Positions 33,543 to 42,798 of a stretch of DNA of 64,000 nucleotides are shown here, one piece after another. Origin of the DNA: Haloterrigena gelatinilytica (GTDB taxonomy: Archaea > Halobacteriota > Halobacteria > Halobacteriales > Natrialbaceae). Made by a program: the position numbers and the translations under genes. Position 1 is the first letter of the stretch; each line of letters begins with the position of its first letter. The notes under the pieces were generated by a model. The model saw nothing but the letters and a program-made list of their open reading frames with translations, ran no database searches and was not told the origin of the DNA. Location of the stretch: contig NZ_JABUQZ010000001.1 in assembly GCF_013342145.1 (NCBI RefSeq), positions 1,860,001-1,924,000 on the forward strand, written 5' to 3'.

Positions 33543-35695
33543 ACGTTGTACCCAAGTCCGCGTAAGATGTTAGCCGCTTCGGGAATCGGCTCCCAGTGTT
33601 CGAGCCACTCCTCGAGCAACCACGGGTAGTGCTGATCGAGGGATCGAAGCCGGGCCTCGAACTTGTAGCTCGAGTGCGTCGGGTCGTCGGTCATCAACAA
33701 CTGGGTGATAGTCGAAATCGTTTCGTGGCCGTACTTCACCGAGTAGGCCCGTTCCATGAACCGAAGGTGGTTCTCGGGAATCCGGCTCCCCGAACTCCGG
33801 TACTCTTCTTGCGCCCAGACCGTCTGCTTCCACCACGCCCGGTTGACGGCCTCCACGAGCCGGTCAGTCGTTCCCGCCGAACTGGTCTCCCAGCCGGGGA
33901 AGTTACCAGCGCCGCCGTGAATCTCGTCGTAGGTGTATTCGTTCCACCGGGTGAACCCGATGGGAGCGCCACGACTTCCCGATGAAGCGTCACCGAAGAC
34001 CATCTGCGCCGCGTGGGGAACCTTCGCGGATGCTTCCTGTTGAAGACCACTTCTACCGAAGTCGTAGTCCTCGATCACGATGTACTCCGCAGCCTTCCGA
34101 CCGAACGCGGTCTCCGTCCCCGCCGAGTAGGCCCGTGGTCCCATCTCGTACTGCCGAGAGTGGAGGACCGCGTGGGCGAACTCGTGTGAGAGGGTGTCCT
34201 TGTAGGGCTTGAGCGTCTTGGTGATCTCGGATTTGACCTGCTTGAGATCGCTTTCCTCGAGAATCGCCAAGTCCCACTGGCCGTAGTCTTTCGGCTCAAT
34301 CGACCCTAACCGGAAGGCGACCGCCCGCCCACTGGCGTTTCGCTCGATGGGGTTCTGTACGGCCTTGATCGAACCGAGCATCAAGAGCGTATCCTTCTCG
34401 AGCGTCAGGTCTTTCGACCGGGGGAACATCTCGTTGAAGTAGTAATCCTTCGCCCAGTCCAACCGGGCTTGGGTGAGGTTCGCCCGCTGGGTGATCCGGT
34501 TGTCCCAGTAGTCCTCAATGGACTGCATCTGCTCGCCTCGAGACAGGTTCTTCCAGCGTTCCCCGGCGACGAGCCGGTTGTTCCGTCGCTGGTTAGCGTA
34601 GATCCACCCCGAGCCTCCATTGAGGCCGGTGAACGTGACGTGGACGCGGTCGTACTTGAAGTCGTCAACGGTGGCTTCCCGGTACTCGCCGTGGTTAACG
34701 TCCCAGACGGCCACTCGCTGGCCGTAGAACGTCCGGCGAATATCGAACGGGTCGTCCTCGTTGATCTTGAACCACGAATCCTCAACGAAGTTGGGGAGCG
34801 GCTTCGGCTCCCAGTCAACGACGAGTTCCCGCTCGATGAAGTGCAGATCGTCGTCGTAATCGACCTCAATGTGATCGTCGCCGTGGAGGGGATCGGAAAC
34901 GACGCCCGTGTAGGTGTCGTCGCCGAAGACCCACTCAACGGTGTCTCCTTTCTTGAGGTTGGAGAGATCGGGGTCGTCGGGATCAAGGTCGTCGGGAGCG
35001 AAGCCCCCGAAGTCGTCCGGGTGGTACCGCCGCCCGTAAACGTCGATGAAGTATTCGTCGTATTCATCGAACTTCTCGAACTCGGCGTAGTCCCAAGCTC
35101 GGTTACTCCGAGCGAAGAAGGACTCGCCGGGTTTGATATCATCGGGCGACCGGCGTGTGATCCCACCAGAGCCACCAGATTCACCCGAAATCGCGTCGGC
35201 ACTGGCTTGCGTCCTATCACCCTCGGGGGTGGCAAAACGCTTCCCAGTGCCGCTCGTGGCCCCGTGGTGCTTGTCGTAGCCGTCGTAGTCTCCGGGGAGT
35301 ACGAAGTTCTCACCGCCGCCGATCTCCCACGGATCGAACTCCGTGTCCGGCGTGAAGTGATCGCGTACCCACGGAAGCAGGTTGTCGATGGGCGGGCCGC
35401 GAGCGCCGAAGGCTCCGGGGGCGACCCCCGTTTCCATCGGCCCTGCTGCCTCGTCATCGTTCCAGACGCGAGCGGTGTCCCCGTCGGACTTCGTCTTGAA
35501 GCCCCCGACGAGGTCTCCTTCCCAGATACCGTAGCTGTCAGAAGCGTCCTTGCGGATTATCTCTTCTTGGGCCTCTTCCCTGAGGCGCTTGGCGAGCTTC
35601 TTCGCGGCTTTCCGAGATCCGCGGTTTATCGCTTTACGGATATCTTTGGGGACGCCGTTATCGTCAACGCCCACTCTAACGCGGATCTTGCCCAT
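33539..35695 (-). CDS. HK97 gp10-like neck protein fused to a zinc metalloprotease domain
   Basis: 718 residues, several times longer than a usual gp10-like protein (about 110-150). Residues 1-105 carry the gp10 pattern (VRVGVDDNGVPKDIRKAINRGSRKAAKKLAKRLREEAQEEII, then ETGVAPGAFG). A middle region (about 240-330) has SH3/KOW-like strands (LKKGDTVEWVFGDDTYTGVV). At residues 504-508 lies HEFAH, inside DTLSHEFAHAVLHSRQYE, a HExxH zinc-protease box, with AAEYIVIED downstream as possible third ligand. The gene lies between connector and tail-completion genes. Proteolysis during head maturation or entry is inferred. Confidence 0.75.
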   Translation of the reverse strand: MGKIRVRVGVDDNGVPKDIRKAINRGSRKAAKKLAKRLREEAQEEIIRKDASDSYGIWEGDLVGGFKTKSDGDTARVWNDDEAAGPMETGVAPGAFGARGPPIDNLLPWVRDHFTPDTEFDPWEIGGGENFVLPGDYDGYDKHHGATSGTGKRFATPEGDRTQASADAISGESGGSGGITRRSPDDIKPGESFFARSNRAWDYAEFEKFDEYDEYFIDVYGRRYHPDDFGGFAPDDLDPDDPDLSNLKKGDTVEWVFGDDTYTGVVSDPLHGDDHIEVDYDDDLHFIERELVVDWEPKPLPNFVEDSWFKINEDDPFDIRRTFYGQRVAVWDVNHGEYREATVDDFKYDRVHVTFTGLNGGSGWIYANQRRNNRLVAGERWKNLSRGEQMQSIEDYWDNRITQRANLTQARLDWAKDYYFNEMFPRSKDLTLEKDTLLMLGSIKAVQNPIERNASGRAVAFRLGSIEPKDYGQWDLAILEESDLKQVKSEITKTLKPYKDTLSHEFAHAVLHSRQYEMGPRAYSAGTETAFGRKAAEYIVIEDYDFGRSGLQQEASAKVPHAAQMVFGDASSGSRGAPIGFTRWNEYTYDEIHGGAGNFPGWETSSAGTTDRLVEAVNRAWWKQTVWAQEEYRSSGSRIPENHLRFMERAYSVKYGHETISTITQLLMTDDPTHSSYKFEARLRSLDQHYPWLLEEWLEHWEPIPEAANILRGLGYNV

Positions 35696-35710
35696 TTACG
35701 GAAGGAGAGG

Positions 35711-36073
35711 TCAGTTTACGACCGTGGTTGAGGCCTCCAGATGGGTGGGATACACCGTGATAGCGTCCACCTCGTAGAGTGATCCGTCGGGGAACTCTAC
35801 CCGGAAGCCCTCTTCTACAGCCGAGTCGTCCCGTAGCGTCAGCATCGGGGACTCTGTTCGGTACCGGCCCCCGGAGTGACGCGCCTGACTCGGGCGGTCG
35901 CTTCGGGTGTAGGTACGGACGACTCGCTCTTCGGCCACCGCGTTCCAGCCGACAGGCTCCTCGAGCTTTCCGTAGCCGTTGCGGATCTGTACTCCGGGTT
36001 CCTTGATCGTGCAGGAAGTGCCGAGCCTGTGGATGGCGAGCCGGGCTTGTCGTCGCTGTGCCGGTAGAATCAT
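35711..36073 (-). CDS. Head-tail adaptor protein
   Basis: 120 residues. A basic start (ILPAQRRQARLAIHRLG) leads into a beta-barrel-like sequence with GRYRTESPMLTLRDDSAVEEGFRVEFPDGSLYEVDAITVYP, similar in size and pattern to stopper/adaptor proteins (HK97 gp7, SPP1 gp16 type). One-base overlap with the upstream connector. Assignment from position and pattern. Confidence 0.62.
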   Translation of the reverse strand: MILPAQRRQARLAIHRLGTSCTIKEPGVQIRNGYGKLEEPVGWNAVAEERVVRTYTRSDRPSQARHSGGRYRTESPMLTLRDDSAVEEGFRVEFPDGSLYEVDAITVYPTHLEASTTVVN

Positions 36074-36474
36074 CAGTTCTCGAAGTTGTAGGTGCGGTCT
36101 GCTCGCTGGATGCGGACGTGTCCGATAAGGGACGTTCCGCGCAGAGCGTCGAGCCGCCGGTCGAGGTTGTTCAACCAGAACCCGGCCTGCTCGTCCATCG
36201 CCTGATGGCTGACTTGCAGTTCGGAAATCGAGAAGTTGGGAGCGTCAAGCTCTCCGATCTTGGCCTTCAGAAAGAGACACGTCAACCAGAAGAGCGCCCG
36301 TTCGGCGTCGAGGTTCCCGCCGTAAAAGTCGATATCAGATTGCCCGACTTGAGCGCGGAGTTCCGTCTTCGCCAACTCGATAATCGAAAGGAGGTCGCCG
36401 TCAGCGATGAGTCCCGCATCGTAGTCCGTCAGAACACGGACTTCAGCCGCTAAGGTCTCGTCATCGACGGCCAT
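36073..36474 (-). CDS. Head-tail connector (gp6/gp15-like)
   Basis: 133 residues, mostly helical: ETLAAEVRVLTDYDAGLIADGDLLSIIELAKTELRAQVG followed by AERALFWLTCLFLKAKIGEL. This is the usual layout of the first connector after the capsid gene. It would sit under the portal and join head to neck. Confidence 0.66.
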   Translation of the reverse strand: MAVDDETLAAEVRVLTDYDAGLIADGDLLSIIELAKTELRAQVGQSDIDFYGGNLDAERALFWLTCLFLKAKIGELDAPNFSISELQVSHQAMDEQAGFWLNNLDRRLDALRGTSLIGHVRIQRADRTYNFEN

Positions 36475-36486
36475 CTAAACCTCCGA

Positions 36487-37455
36487 TCAGGCGAGGTTGT
36501 CGATGGTGACCTTCGCGCCCGAGAGCGGGTCGGCCATCTTCGCGCCGAAGCGCATCGAGCCGTAGGCACCGAGGAGGGCCGCCGGGTCACCGAAGGAGCC
36601 GCCAGCACCGCCGATGGGTGCGCCCGTGTTGTCCGTCAGTTCGACGGGGCGGACGTAGTTCGTCTTGATGGGCTGGTCGTCGGGGAGGACGTAAACGTCC
36701 ATCTCCTCGTCGCCGTTCAGCCACGCCGTCTGGACAAAGCGAACGCCGTCCTCGACCAGCGTGGTCTCGGGGAGGGCACCCTCGCGCAGACCCTCGGCTT
36801 CGGGGATGTGGTAGTTCATCCCGTCCTTGCGCTCGCCGACCATCTCGCCAGCGACCTCGTGGGAGACGAGGGCGACCGACGGGCGGTAGCCGTGTTCGCG
36901 GAGGGTCTTGTTGATCTCGCGGATGTGTTCCGCGACGGTGTGGGCGTCCGTGTCGCCGAAGAGGGCTTCGGTGGACTCGAACGTGTGGTTGTGGGTGTCC
37001 GAGAAGGACTGGCCCGCGTAGGGCTGCGGGGTGTACCAGAGCTTGGTGCCGTCCGCGATGCCGTTCTTCAGCACCTCGAACAGAACCTCGAACTCCTTGT
37101 TGTCAGCGCCCTTGACGAGTTCTTGGAACTCGGCGCGGAGGATTTCGCTGGGGTTGTCCTCGATGAACTCGCGGGAGTAGCCGAGCGAGCGTTCGTAGGA
37201 CTTGACCGAGAAGGCCATCTGTTCGCTCGAGAGGGTGCCCGTTCGGGCGTGTTCCATCTCGGCGGCCTCCTTCCACGTCATGTCCCCAGTGCGGGTCATG
37301 AACGTGCGGCTCGAGACCTCCTGCGTGAAGTTAGACAGGAAAGAGCGGGGGGCCTCGCGGTAGGTCTCGATCAGCTCGAGGCCGTAGCCGAGAAGGTCAG
37401 ATAGGGGAACGTCGTCCTTGGTCGTCAGTTCGCGTTGTCGGGAGGGGTTAACCAT
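36487..37455 (-). CDS. Major capsid protein (HK97 fold)
   Basis: 322 residues, in the canonical position after scaffold and decoration genes. Features of HK97-type capsids: an N-terminal helix with SFLSNFTQEVSSRTFMTRTGDMTWKEAAEM, an E-loop and P-domain region with FEVLFEVLKNGIADGTKLWYTPQ, and C-terminal VRFVQTAWLNGDEEMDVYVLPDD..IKTNYVRPVE. There is no visible delta-domain, in keeping with a separate scaffold. Forms the icosahedral shell. Confidence 0.82.
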   Translation of the reverse strand: MVNPSRQRELTTKDDVPLSDLLGYGLELIETYREAPRSFLSNFTQEVSSRTFMTRTGDMTWKEAAEMEHARTGTLSSEQMAFSVKSYERSLGYSREFIEDNPSEILRAEFQELVKGADNKEFEVLFEVLKNGIADGTKLWYTPQPYAGQSFSDTHNHTFESTEALFGDTDAHTVAEHIREINKTLREHGYRPSVALVSHEVAGEMVGERKDGMNYHIPEAEGLREGALPETTLVEDGVRFVQTAWLNGDEEMDVYVLPDDQPIKTNYVRPVELTDNTGAPIGGAGGSFGDPAALLGAYGSMRFGAKMADPLSGAKVTIDNLA

Positions 37456-37499
37456 TTTAGAATACCTATAAGATTTTAGAGAAGACTACGCAGCCCCGA

Positions 37500-37976
37500 T
37501 CAGGCGACCGTGTAGTCGTAGTTGATGTTCAGGAAGAGGGCGTTGCCGTCCTCGATGGCGACACCGACGACCTGCCGGAGTTCGCCCGAGGCGTCCGCAG
37601 GCTCGTCCTGCGTGTAGCCGCCGCCGACGCCGAGGAAGACGGGTTCTCCGGGGGTGAAGTCCCAGTCCTCGTCGGCGTTCTCAACGATAACGCCGTGGTT
37701 GATGAACGCGATGCGGTCGCGGCCAACCAGACTGCGCTCGCTCTCGACAACCGAGCGAACGGTGTCGGGGGCGCTGTCGTAGTTCGAGAGATCGTCGGTT
37801 GGGGCAGCAGCGATGCCGACAGCCGAGACGGGGTCTGCGGAGTCAGCGTCGGCGGTAACAACGTCACCGTCCGAGTTGAGACCGACGAGGTCGGCCTCTT
37901 CAACGATGGCCTGTGCGAGACCACCATCGCGGTTGATAGGCTGTTCGGCACCAGTAGCAATACGTGCGTGAACCAT
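37500..37976 (-). CDS. Capsid decoration/stabilisation protein (gpD or DUF2190-like)
   Basis: 158 residues. The beta-rich sequence INRDGGLAQAIVEEADLVGLNSDGDVVTADADSADPVSAVGI..., then FTPGEPVFLGVGGGYTQ and GELRQVVGVAIEDGNALFLNI, is typical of head-decoration proteins encoded just before the capsid gene. Pyrimidine-rich leader TTTCTCTCTCTACTAATG. Confidence 0.72.
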   Translation of the reverse strand: MVHARIATGAEQPINRDGGLAQAIVEEADLVGLNSDGDVVTADADSADPVSAVGIAAAPTDDLSNYDSAPDTVRSVVESERSLVGRDRIAFINHGVIVENADEDWDFTPGEPVFLGVGGGYTQDEPADASGELRQVVGVAIEDGNALFLNINYDYTVA

Positions 37977-38006
37977 TAGTAGAGAGAGAAAGTGTTAGAA
38001 GTCTGC

Positions 38007-38462
38007 TCAGAGTCCGAGCAGTCGGGAAACGTCGTCCTCCGCCTGTGCGGAGAAGGCGCTCTTGTCAGAGTCGCTGGGGACGCGGCCCTTCTCGGGGCGC
38101 TCCGAGAAGCGGGTCTCGTCGTCCTCGTCCTCGCCTTCGACCTCGTCGGCCTCCGGCTCGCTGAACTCGGCCTCCTCGGCCTCGCCAGCCATCTCGATGG
38201 TCTCCACGAGCGAGAACCGCTCAACGATGACCTCCGTTTCGAGGTGGGTGTAGTCGCTGGCCTTCTCGGCGAAGTAGGTCTGGGCCGTCTCGAGATCGCC
38301 CTCAAGGGCCTCGACCTTCTCGCTGTATTCGGCAACGTCGTCTTCGAGGTCGCCGTAGGCCGTGATGTTCTCCGCGTGCTTCTCCATGAACTCATCGAGG
38401 GTGGAGCGAAGTTCGCCCTCGTCCATGTCCTCGATATCCTTGGTGAGACTGAACTCGTGCAT
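38007..38462 (-). CDS. Capsid scaffolding protein
   Basis: 151 residues, nearly all helix with coiled-coil heptads (AYGDLEDDVAEYSEKVEALEGDLETAQTYFAEKA) and a very acidic middle (GEAEEAEFSEPEADEVEGEDEDDE), ending FSAQAEDDVSRLLGL. Located between protease and decoration genes, the usual scaffold position. It would be removed by the protease during maturation. Confidence 0.72.
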   Translation of the reverse strand: MHEFSLTKDIEDMDEGELRSTLDEFMEKHAENITAYGDLEDDVAEYSEKVEALEGDLETAQTYFAEKASDYTHLETEVIVERFSLVETIEMAGEAEEAEFSEPEADEVEGEDEDDETRFSERPEKGRVPSDSDKSAFSAQAEDDVSRLLGL

Positions 38463-38478
38463 GATAGATTAGAGAGAT

Positions 38479-39135
38479 TTAGTCGATTCGGTAGGGCCGG
38501 GTGAGCAGACAACTCTCTCCCCAGTTGGACTCATCGGGGGTCATAAAGTCGTCAACAGACCGGCTGAACTGCGGGGACAGGCCGCCGTTGTCGTAGCCTG
38601 CCGGGAACGGCGTCAGGGAGAACTCCTGAAGCCGAGCGTCTTTGAACTCGGGCTTGTCGTCCGGGTCATTCGACCGCTCCACCTTGATGGAACGGAAGTC
38701 GAACCCGACCGATCCGTCCGAGATCGCGGGCGGGTCGTGGGTGAAGTCAGCAATGGTGTCCGTGCGGATTTGGCTCCCCGTATTCGGGATGTGAGCCATA
38801 ACGCGCAGGAAGCCATCGCTGAACTTGATGTTCTCCGGCTCGATCCAGCCGACGTTAGCCCGCTGGGAGTGGGAGTGGTCGTACTGAAGCGGTAGCCGAT
38901 CACCGTACTGGTGAGAGGCTACACGCCGCAGGAACGAGTCGGTCACACGGATGCCCTTACGCTCGCCGGGTTCCATCGCTGCAAAGATTACGTCGATGGA
39001 GCCATCGTCGTGTTCTCGGACGCCGTATTCGTTGAAGTCGTCTTCCTCGCTAACGATGACAGACGGGGCGCTGAACTGGATATTCCAGCCGTAGCCCTCG
39101 TCACCGTCTTGTGGGGCGTCTTGTGCGGTACTCAT
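38479..39135 (-). CDS. Prohead protease (HK97 gp4-type, S78)
   Basis: 218 residues. His in RLPLQYDHSHSQRANVGW and Ser in PAISDGSVGFDFRSIKVE give the H...S dyad of the herpesvirus-assemblin/HK97 protease fold, followed by the LQEFSLTPFPA strand typical of the family. It cleaves scaffold and capsid precursors. The start overlaps the stop of the next-upstream 77-residue gene by ATGA. Confidence 0.85.
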   Translation of the reverse strand: MSTAQDAPQDGDEGYGWNIQFSAPSVIVSEEDDFNEYGVREHDDGSIDVIFAAMEPGERKGIRVTDSFLRRVASHQYGDRLPLQYDHSHSQRANVGWIEPENIKFSDGFLRVMAHIPNTGSQIRTDTIADFTHDPPAISDGSVGFDFRSIKVERSNDPDDKPEFKDARLQEFSLTPFPAGYDNGGLSPQFSRSVDDFMTPDESNWGESCLLTRPYRID

Positions 39136-39365
39136 TTGAAGTGAAATATTGCGTGGATTTTCCCGAGGACAGCAACGATAAACGAAGAGAGGCCGAACGT
39201 TATTCCCGCGAGAACGGTAGTGTTCCGGGTTACCCGCTGATCGAGGTCGTCAATAACCTCGTCTTGGGATTCTACCCGGCCATCAATTCGTTCTACGCGA
39301 GCGTCCATGCGCTCCGTCCGCTCGTCGAGCCGCCACAGGATTTCGTCACGCTCGCGGTCGTCCAT
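39132..39365 (-). CDS. Small coiled-coil membrane protein (XhlA/holin-like)
   Basis: 77 residues: a long charged helix (ILWRLDERTERMDARVERIDGRVESQDEVIDDLDQRV) followed by one membrane helix (TTVLAGITFGLSSFIVAVLG). This resembles XhlA-type lysis accessory proteins, but the location between portal and protease is unusual for a lysis gene. Confidence 0.6.
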   Translation of the reverse strand: MDDRERDEILWRLDERTERMDARVERIDGRVESQDEVIDDLDQRVTRNTTVLAGITFGLSSFIVAVLGKIHAIFHFK

Positions 39366-39371
39366 GATTCA

Positions 39372-40823
39372 TTAGTCGTTCGAGATATCCTGCTTCGGGC
39401 GAGAGTTCCCGCCGGAAGAGTCCCGTTCGGGGTTCTGTCGAGTCTTGACCTCTTCGCCGCTCGAACGCGCACCGCCACCCGTATCGGATGGGCGACCGCC
39501 TGCGGAGTTCTGAACGTCGTCGCCCTTACCAGCGAGTTGCTGAATAATGTCGATGTGTTCGTCCAGTTCCCCGTCTTGGGGCATCTCGGTTTCAGGGTCG
39601 ATGCCTACGCGCTTGGCGGCGGCTTCACGAGAGAGTAAGCCATTGTTGACAAGTTTGATCGCCATGTCCGCGTCCAGCCGCTCTTCCTCGCTGGAGTGCT
39701 GGCCGAACTCGAACTCTGGGGGCAGGACTCCCGCCTCTCCCGGTTCACTGTCACCAGCGAGGATCGAGACGAAAATCTGGTGCCGGACAGCGTCCCGAAT
39801 CTTCGACCGATACCGCTGGATGCGGCGGTCGAACTTCGGCATCATGGCGACGGCCTCGTTCCGGCCACCATCGGAGTCGATGTTCCCGAGGAAGGCAGGA
39901 AGGCCGAGCGCCGTGTAGATGCGCTTCAGGAGATGCTGGAAGGTGCCTTCCAGTTTCATGGCCCCTTGGTCGGACGAGGTCGAGGTGACCCCGACGACCG
40001 AGTGGTCAACATCGTGGCCGACTGCCAGCATCGACTCCGGCTCGATATCCTGAATCGTGTTGAGCCAAGTGTCGATCTGGTCCTGTGACCACGGACGATC
40101 TTCCGACCCGAGTTGCCACAGAATCGGCGGGTAAGCCTTCGTGGCAATGAACCGGGCCATGTCGATCTCCATGTCACGGAGCATATCGGCCTGCTCTTCA
40201 CACGCCTCAATGAGCGAGCGTCCGAAGTCCTCGCCGGGGTGTCGGTGGAACCGAAGCACCGCAAGGTCGTAAGCCTCGAACTCGATCTCGTCGCCGTCCT
40301 CTGTCTCGAGGATGTACCCGGTCTCCTTCCCAAACTCGTCGGTCTGGATAGAGACCATCTCGGTTGGGAGAATCTTCGGGCGGAATACGTCGTTCTCGAC
40401 AACGAGTTCCATGAAGGCCGTCCCGTCGATGAGAGCGTGTTTCACCCACATATCGTAGGCGTCCTCCCACGTCGGGGACATGGCGAAGAGGAGTCGGAGA
40501 TCGGAGACCTCGGTGTCCTCGTCGGTCTGCTCTTCATCGACGCCGATCACGTTGAACGGCTCGATGTTCCAGCCGGAGCCGATGAGATAGTCAACGAAAG
40601 TCTCGATGCCCTCCTTGATGTGAGGGTCAGTATCCGCCACGAGGCGGTTTTCCTGAATCTTCGCCGTCGGCGGCTCTGACGGGCGCGGCTCGCTACCCGA
40701 CCCCTGCCGTTGCTTGATAACGGCCTTCGGGGCATCGAGTGCGAAGGTGGCCTGCTCGCGGCTTACGCCATCGAGTTCGCCAGCCGCCGCTCGGCGGAGA
40801 ATTTCGTTTTTAACGTTTCCCAT
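39372..40823 (-). CDS. Portal protein
   Basis: 483 residues. A typical portal wing (IKEGIETFVDYLIGSGWNIEPF), the stem region with MWVKHALIDGTAFMELV, EMVSIQTDEFGKETGYIL, and the LKRIYTALGLPAFLGNIDSDGGRNEAVAMMPKFDRRIQRYR clip/crown segment are recognisable, with a disordered C-terminus. It forms the dodecameric vertex through which DNA is packaged. Coupled closely to the terminase gene. Confidence 0.87.
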   Translation of the reverse strand: MGNVKNEILRRAAAGELDGVSREQATFALDAPKAVIKQRQGSGSEPRPSEPPTAKIQENRLVADTDPHIKEGIETFVDYLIGSGWNIEPFNVIGVDEEQTDEDTEVSDLRLLFAMSPTWEDAYDMWVKHALIDGTAFMELVVENDVFRPKILPTEMVSIQTDEFGKETGYILETEDGDEIEFEAYDLAVLRFHRHPGEDFGRSLIEACEEQADMLRDMEIDMARFIATKAYPPILWQLGSEDRPWSQDQIDTWLNTIQDIEPESMLAVGHDVDHSVVGVTSTSSDQGAMKLEGTFQHLLKRIYTALGLPAFLGNIDSDGGRNEAVAMMPKFDRRIQRYRSKIRDAVRHQIFVSILAGDSEPGEAGVLPPEFEFGQHSSEEERLDADMAIKLVNNGLLSREAAAKRVGIDPETEMPQDGELDEHIDIIQQLAGKGDDVQNSAGGRPSDTGGGARSSGEEVKTRQNPERDSSGGNSRPKQDISND

Positions 40824-40838
40824 CGGTGAATAGAGTAA

Positions 40839-42530
40839 TTATCGTCGGTGTCTTGCAGAATAGGAGCGCCGCGAACCGTATCCGCCTCTGCTCCTGCTTA
40901 TCGTGGCTGACCCGAACGCACCAGTGTCCGTCTGGGCAGCCTCTCTCGCTACGTTACGCTTCTGAGGAGACTCAACGGTCCCCATTTCGTGGAACTCGTC
41001 TTCCACAATTCGCTGGTCGGCCTGCCGTCCCGGCTGGACTGCGTAACCCGGCGGGAACGCGGCGAGGACAGCGGCCATTGCCGTATCGTCCTTGCCCGTC
41101 TCCGAGTTGTCCTTGCCGGAGAACTTCGGCACCGACCAGTCCTCCTTCTTGATCTTCACAACCGACTCGAGTTCGTCGCGGAAGCGGTCGTCGGGAATCA
41201 GAGTGACCTTCCCGTTCCGTAGGGAATTGTTGAAGTCACCCATCATCTCCTCGACGCGCCGCTTATCCGAGAAGTTGAAGCCGATAACGGCCCTTCCCAA
41301 CTTCTCCGTGATCTGCCGGTCGAAGGTCTCGCCCGGCCCCGTCTTGTCGAGAACGACGAGATCGGCGTCCAACTCACGGAAGAGGTACGCGATCCGGGTG
41401 GCGACCTGTCGGGCGTTCCCCCGATCAGGCGACCCGAAGCCGTGTTCGGCCAGCACCTCGTCGGTGATGATCTCCATGTAGCGGTGGACCCGCCGGGAGC
41501 CGTCGTGATCGAACACCTGAACAACGGTGTCGTCCTTCGAGATGCCGATATCGACGCCGATCACGCGAAAGTCCGCACTGGGGAGTTCGAGTCCCGTCAG
41601 CACGTTCTCGCCGCGTTTCATCGCCTCGTCAATCGCCTCTTCCGAGAAGAAGCGGTACTCGTCAACGATGGGCCGACAGAGGTATTCCTGACCGAAACCG
41701 AGCGGATCAGACGCCCGCTCGTCCTCGATCATCTCGATGTTCATATCCGGGCGAACCGGCTGAACGTCCTGATCGTAGAGCGGGGTGTTAATGTCGATCT
41801 CGTCGGCGTTGTAGAACGACGGCTGCTTGATGGCGATGACGCCGACTCGCTGGCCGTCGTCGTCGTACCCACTCTCGGTTCCCCGATTGTGGGTCGTCAT
41901 GAACAGGTCGTTCTTGACGTTCGGCGTCGAGACCTGCACCATCTTCCGGTTCTTCCCCAGAGAGAGGAAAGCCCCGAACGCCCGCTTGACCTTCTTCTGA
42001 TCCTCAATGAAGGCCATCTCGTCCAACAGGACCGCTCGAGCAGACTTGTCACCACGAGAGGCGTCCGGGTCGCCGGAATAGGCCTTGTAGCCCGAGCCGT
42101 TCCACAGCTCGATCTCGCCTTTGTTTACGAAATTGGTCGGGATCTCGACCTTGGCGTTGTCGATCAGGTTCTCGATATCCTCGATCCGGTTCTCGGCCTG
42201 CTCGTACTTCCGTGAAACCACGGGATAGAACGAGTTAGGGACGAGAATCCCCTCTACCAGAAAGCAGAGGCCGTAGATGAACGAGTACCCGATCCGGCGA
42301 CCCTTGTAGTTGTTAATCGTGTCGGCGTCGCCGTAGAAGTAGGCCATAACGGCCTTCCGCTGGGTATCGAACAGTTCGAGGTCTCGGACCTCGCCCGTGT
42401 CCATATCGCGGATGCGGAAGATATCTTCCATGAGCCGGTCAGGGCGACCGTCCCAGCGTTCCTCCACGACCTCCGGCTCAACGCCGAGTTGGTCAGCGAA
42501 GGCTGTGAGGATATCTTCTGCGTCTTGCAT
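40839..42530 (-). CDS. terL: Terminase large subunit
   Basis: 563 residues. ATPase part: deviant Walker A around residues 77-83 (GRRIGYS), Walker B in ARAVLLDEMAF, and coupling motif near MVQVSTP. Nuclease part: RNase H-like acidic positions in VIGVDIGISKDDT, LVVLDKTGPGETF and GKDDTAMAAV. It drives DNA into the prohead through the portal and cuts the concatemer. The protein ends in a Ser/Arg-rich tail. Confidence 0.9.
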   Translation of the reverse strand: MQDAEDILTAFADQLGVEPEVVEERWDGRPDRLMEDIFRIRDMDTGEVRDLELFDTQRKAVMAYFYGDADTINNYKGRRIGYSFIYGLCFLVEGILVPNSFYPVVSRKYEQAENRIEDIENLIDNAKVEIPTNFVNKGEIELWNGSGYKAYSGDPDASRGDKSARAVLLDEMAFIEDQKKVKRAFGAFLSLGKNRKMVQVSTPNVKNDLFMTTHNRGTESGYDDDGQRVGVIAIKQPSFYNADEIDINTPLYDQDVQPVRPDMNIEMIEDERASDPLGFGQEYLCRPIVDEYRFFSEEAIDEAMKRGENVLTGLELPSADFRVIGVDIGISKDDTVVQVFDHDGSRRVHRYMEIITDEVLAEHGFGSPDRGNARQVATRIAYLFRELDADLVVLDKTGPGETFDRQITEKLGRAVIGFNFSDKRRVEEMMGDFNNSLRNGKVTLIPDDRFRDELESVVKIKKEDWSVPKFSGKDNSETGKDDTAMAAVLAAFPPGYAVQPGRQADQRIVEDEFHEMGTVESPQKRNVAREAAQTDTGAFGSATISRSRGGYGSRRSYSARHRR

Positions 42531-42533
42531 GAC

Positions 42534-42722
42534 TTATTCCCAAGAAGACAGTTTACAGACAATGTCGAGGTCAGCGAGAAGCCAGCAGGTGTCTTCGGCG
42601 TACCCATTGCCACGCCAGCCGACGAAGAGCCGTTCTCGGTTGAACTCCTCGTGCTTCTCAACGATGACCTCCTCCGGCTTGTCAAGCCCCTCTCCGGGGC
42701 CTGCATGGGAGAAAGCCGCCAT
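42534..42722 (-). CDS. 62-residue protein upstream of terL
   Basis: MAAFSHAGPGEGLDKPEEVIVEKHEEFNRERLFVGWRGNGYAEDTC..., ending 3 nt before the terL start. It is soluble, with beta strands around RLFVGWRGNGY. Too small for a known packaging factor; coding character is acceptable and the spacing supports translation. Confidence 0.6.
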   Translation of the reverse strand: MAAFSHAGPGEGLDKPEEVIVEKHEEFNRERLFVGWRGNGYAEDTCWLLADLDIVCKLSSWE

Positions 42723-42798
42723 CAGCGTATTCGCAACCGTAGGTTCCCGTTATGGGGAGTCGCCGTTCTCGGTGGAGCGCATAACTGCGGGAACGCGC

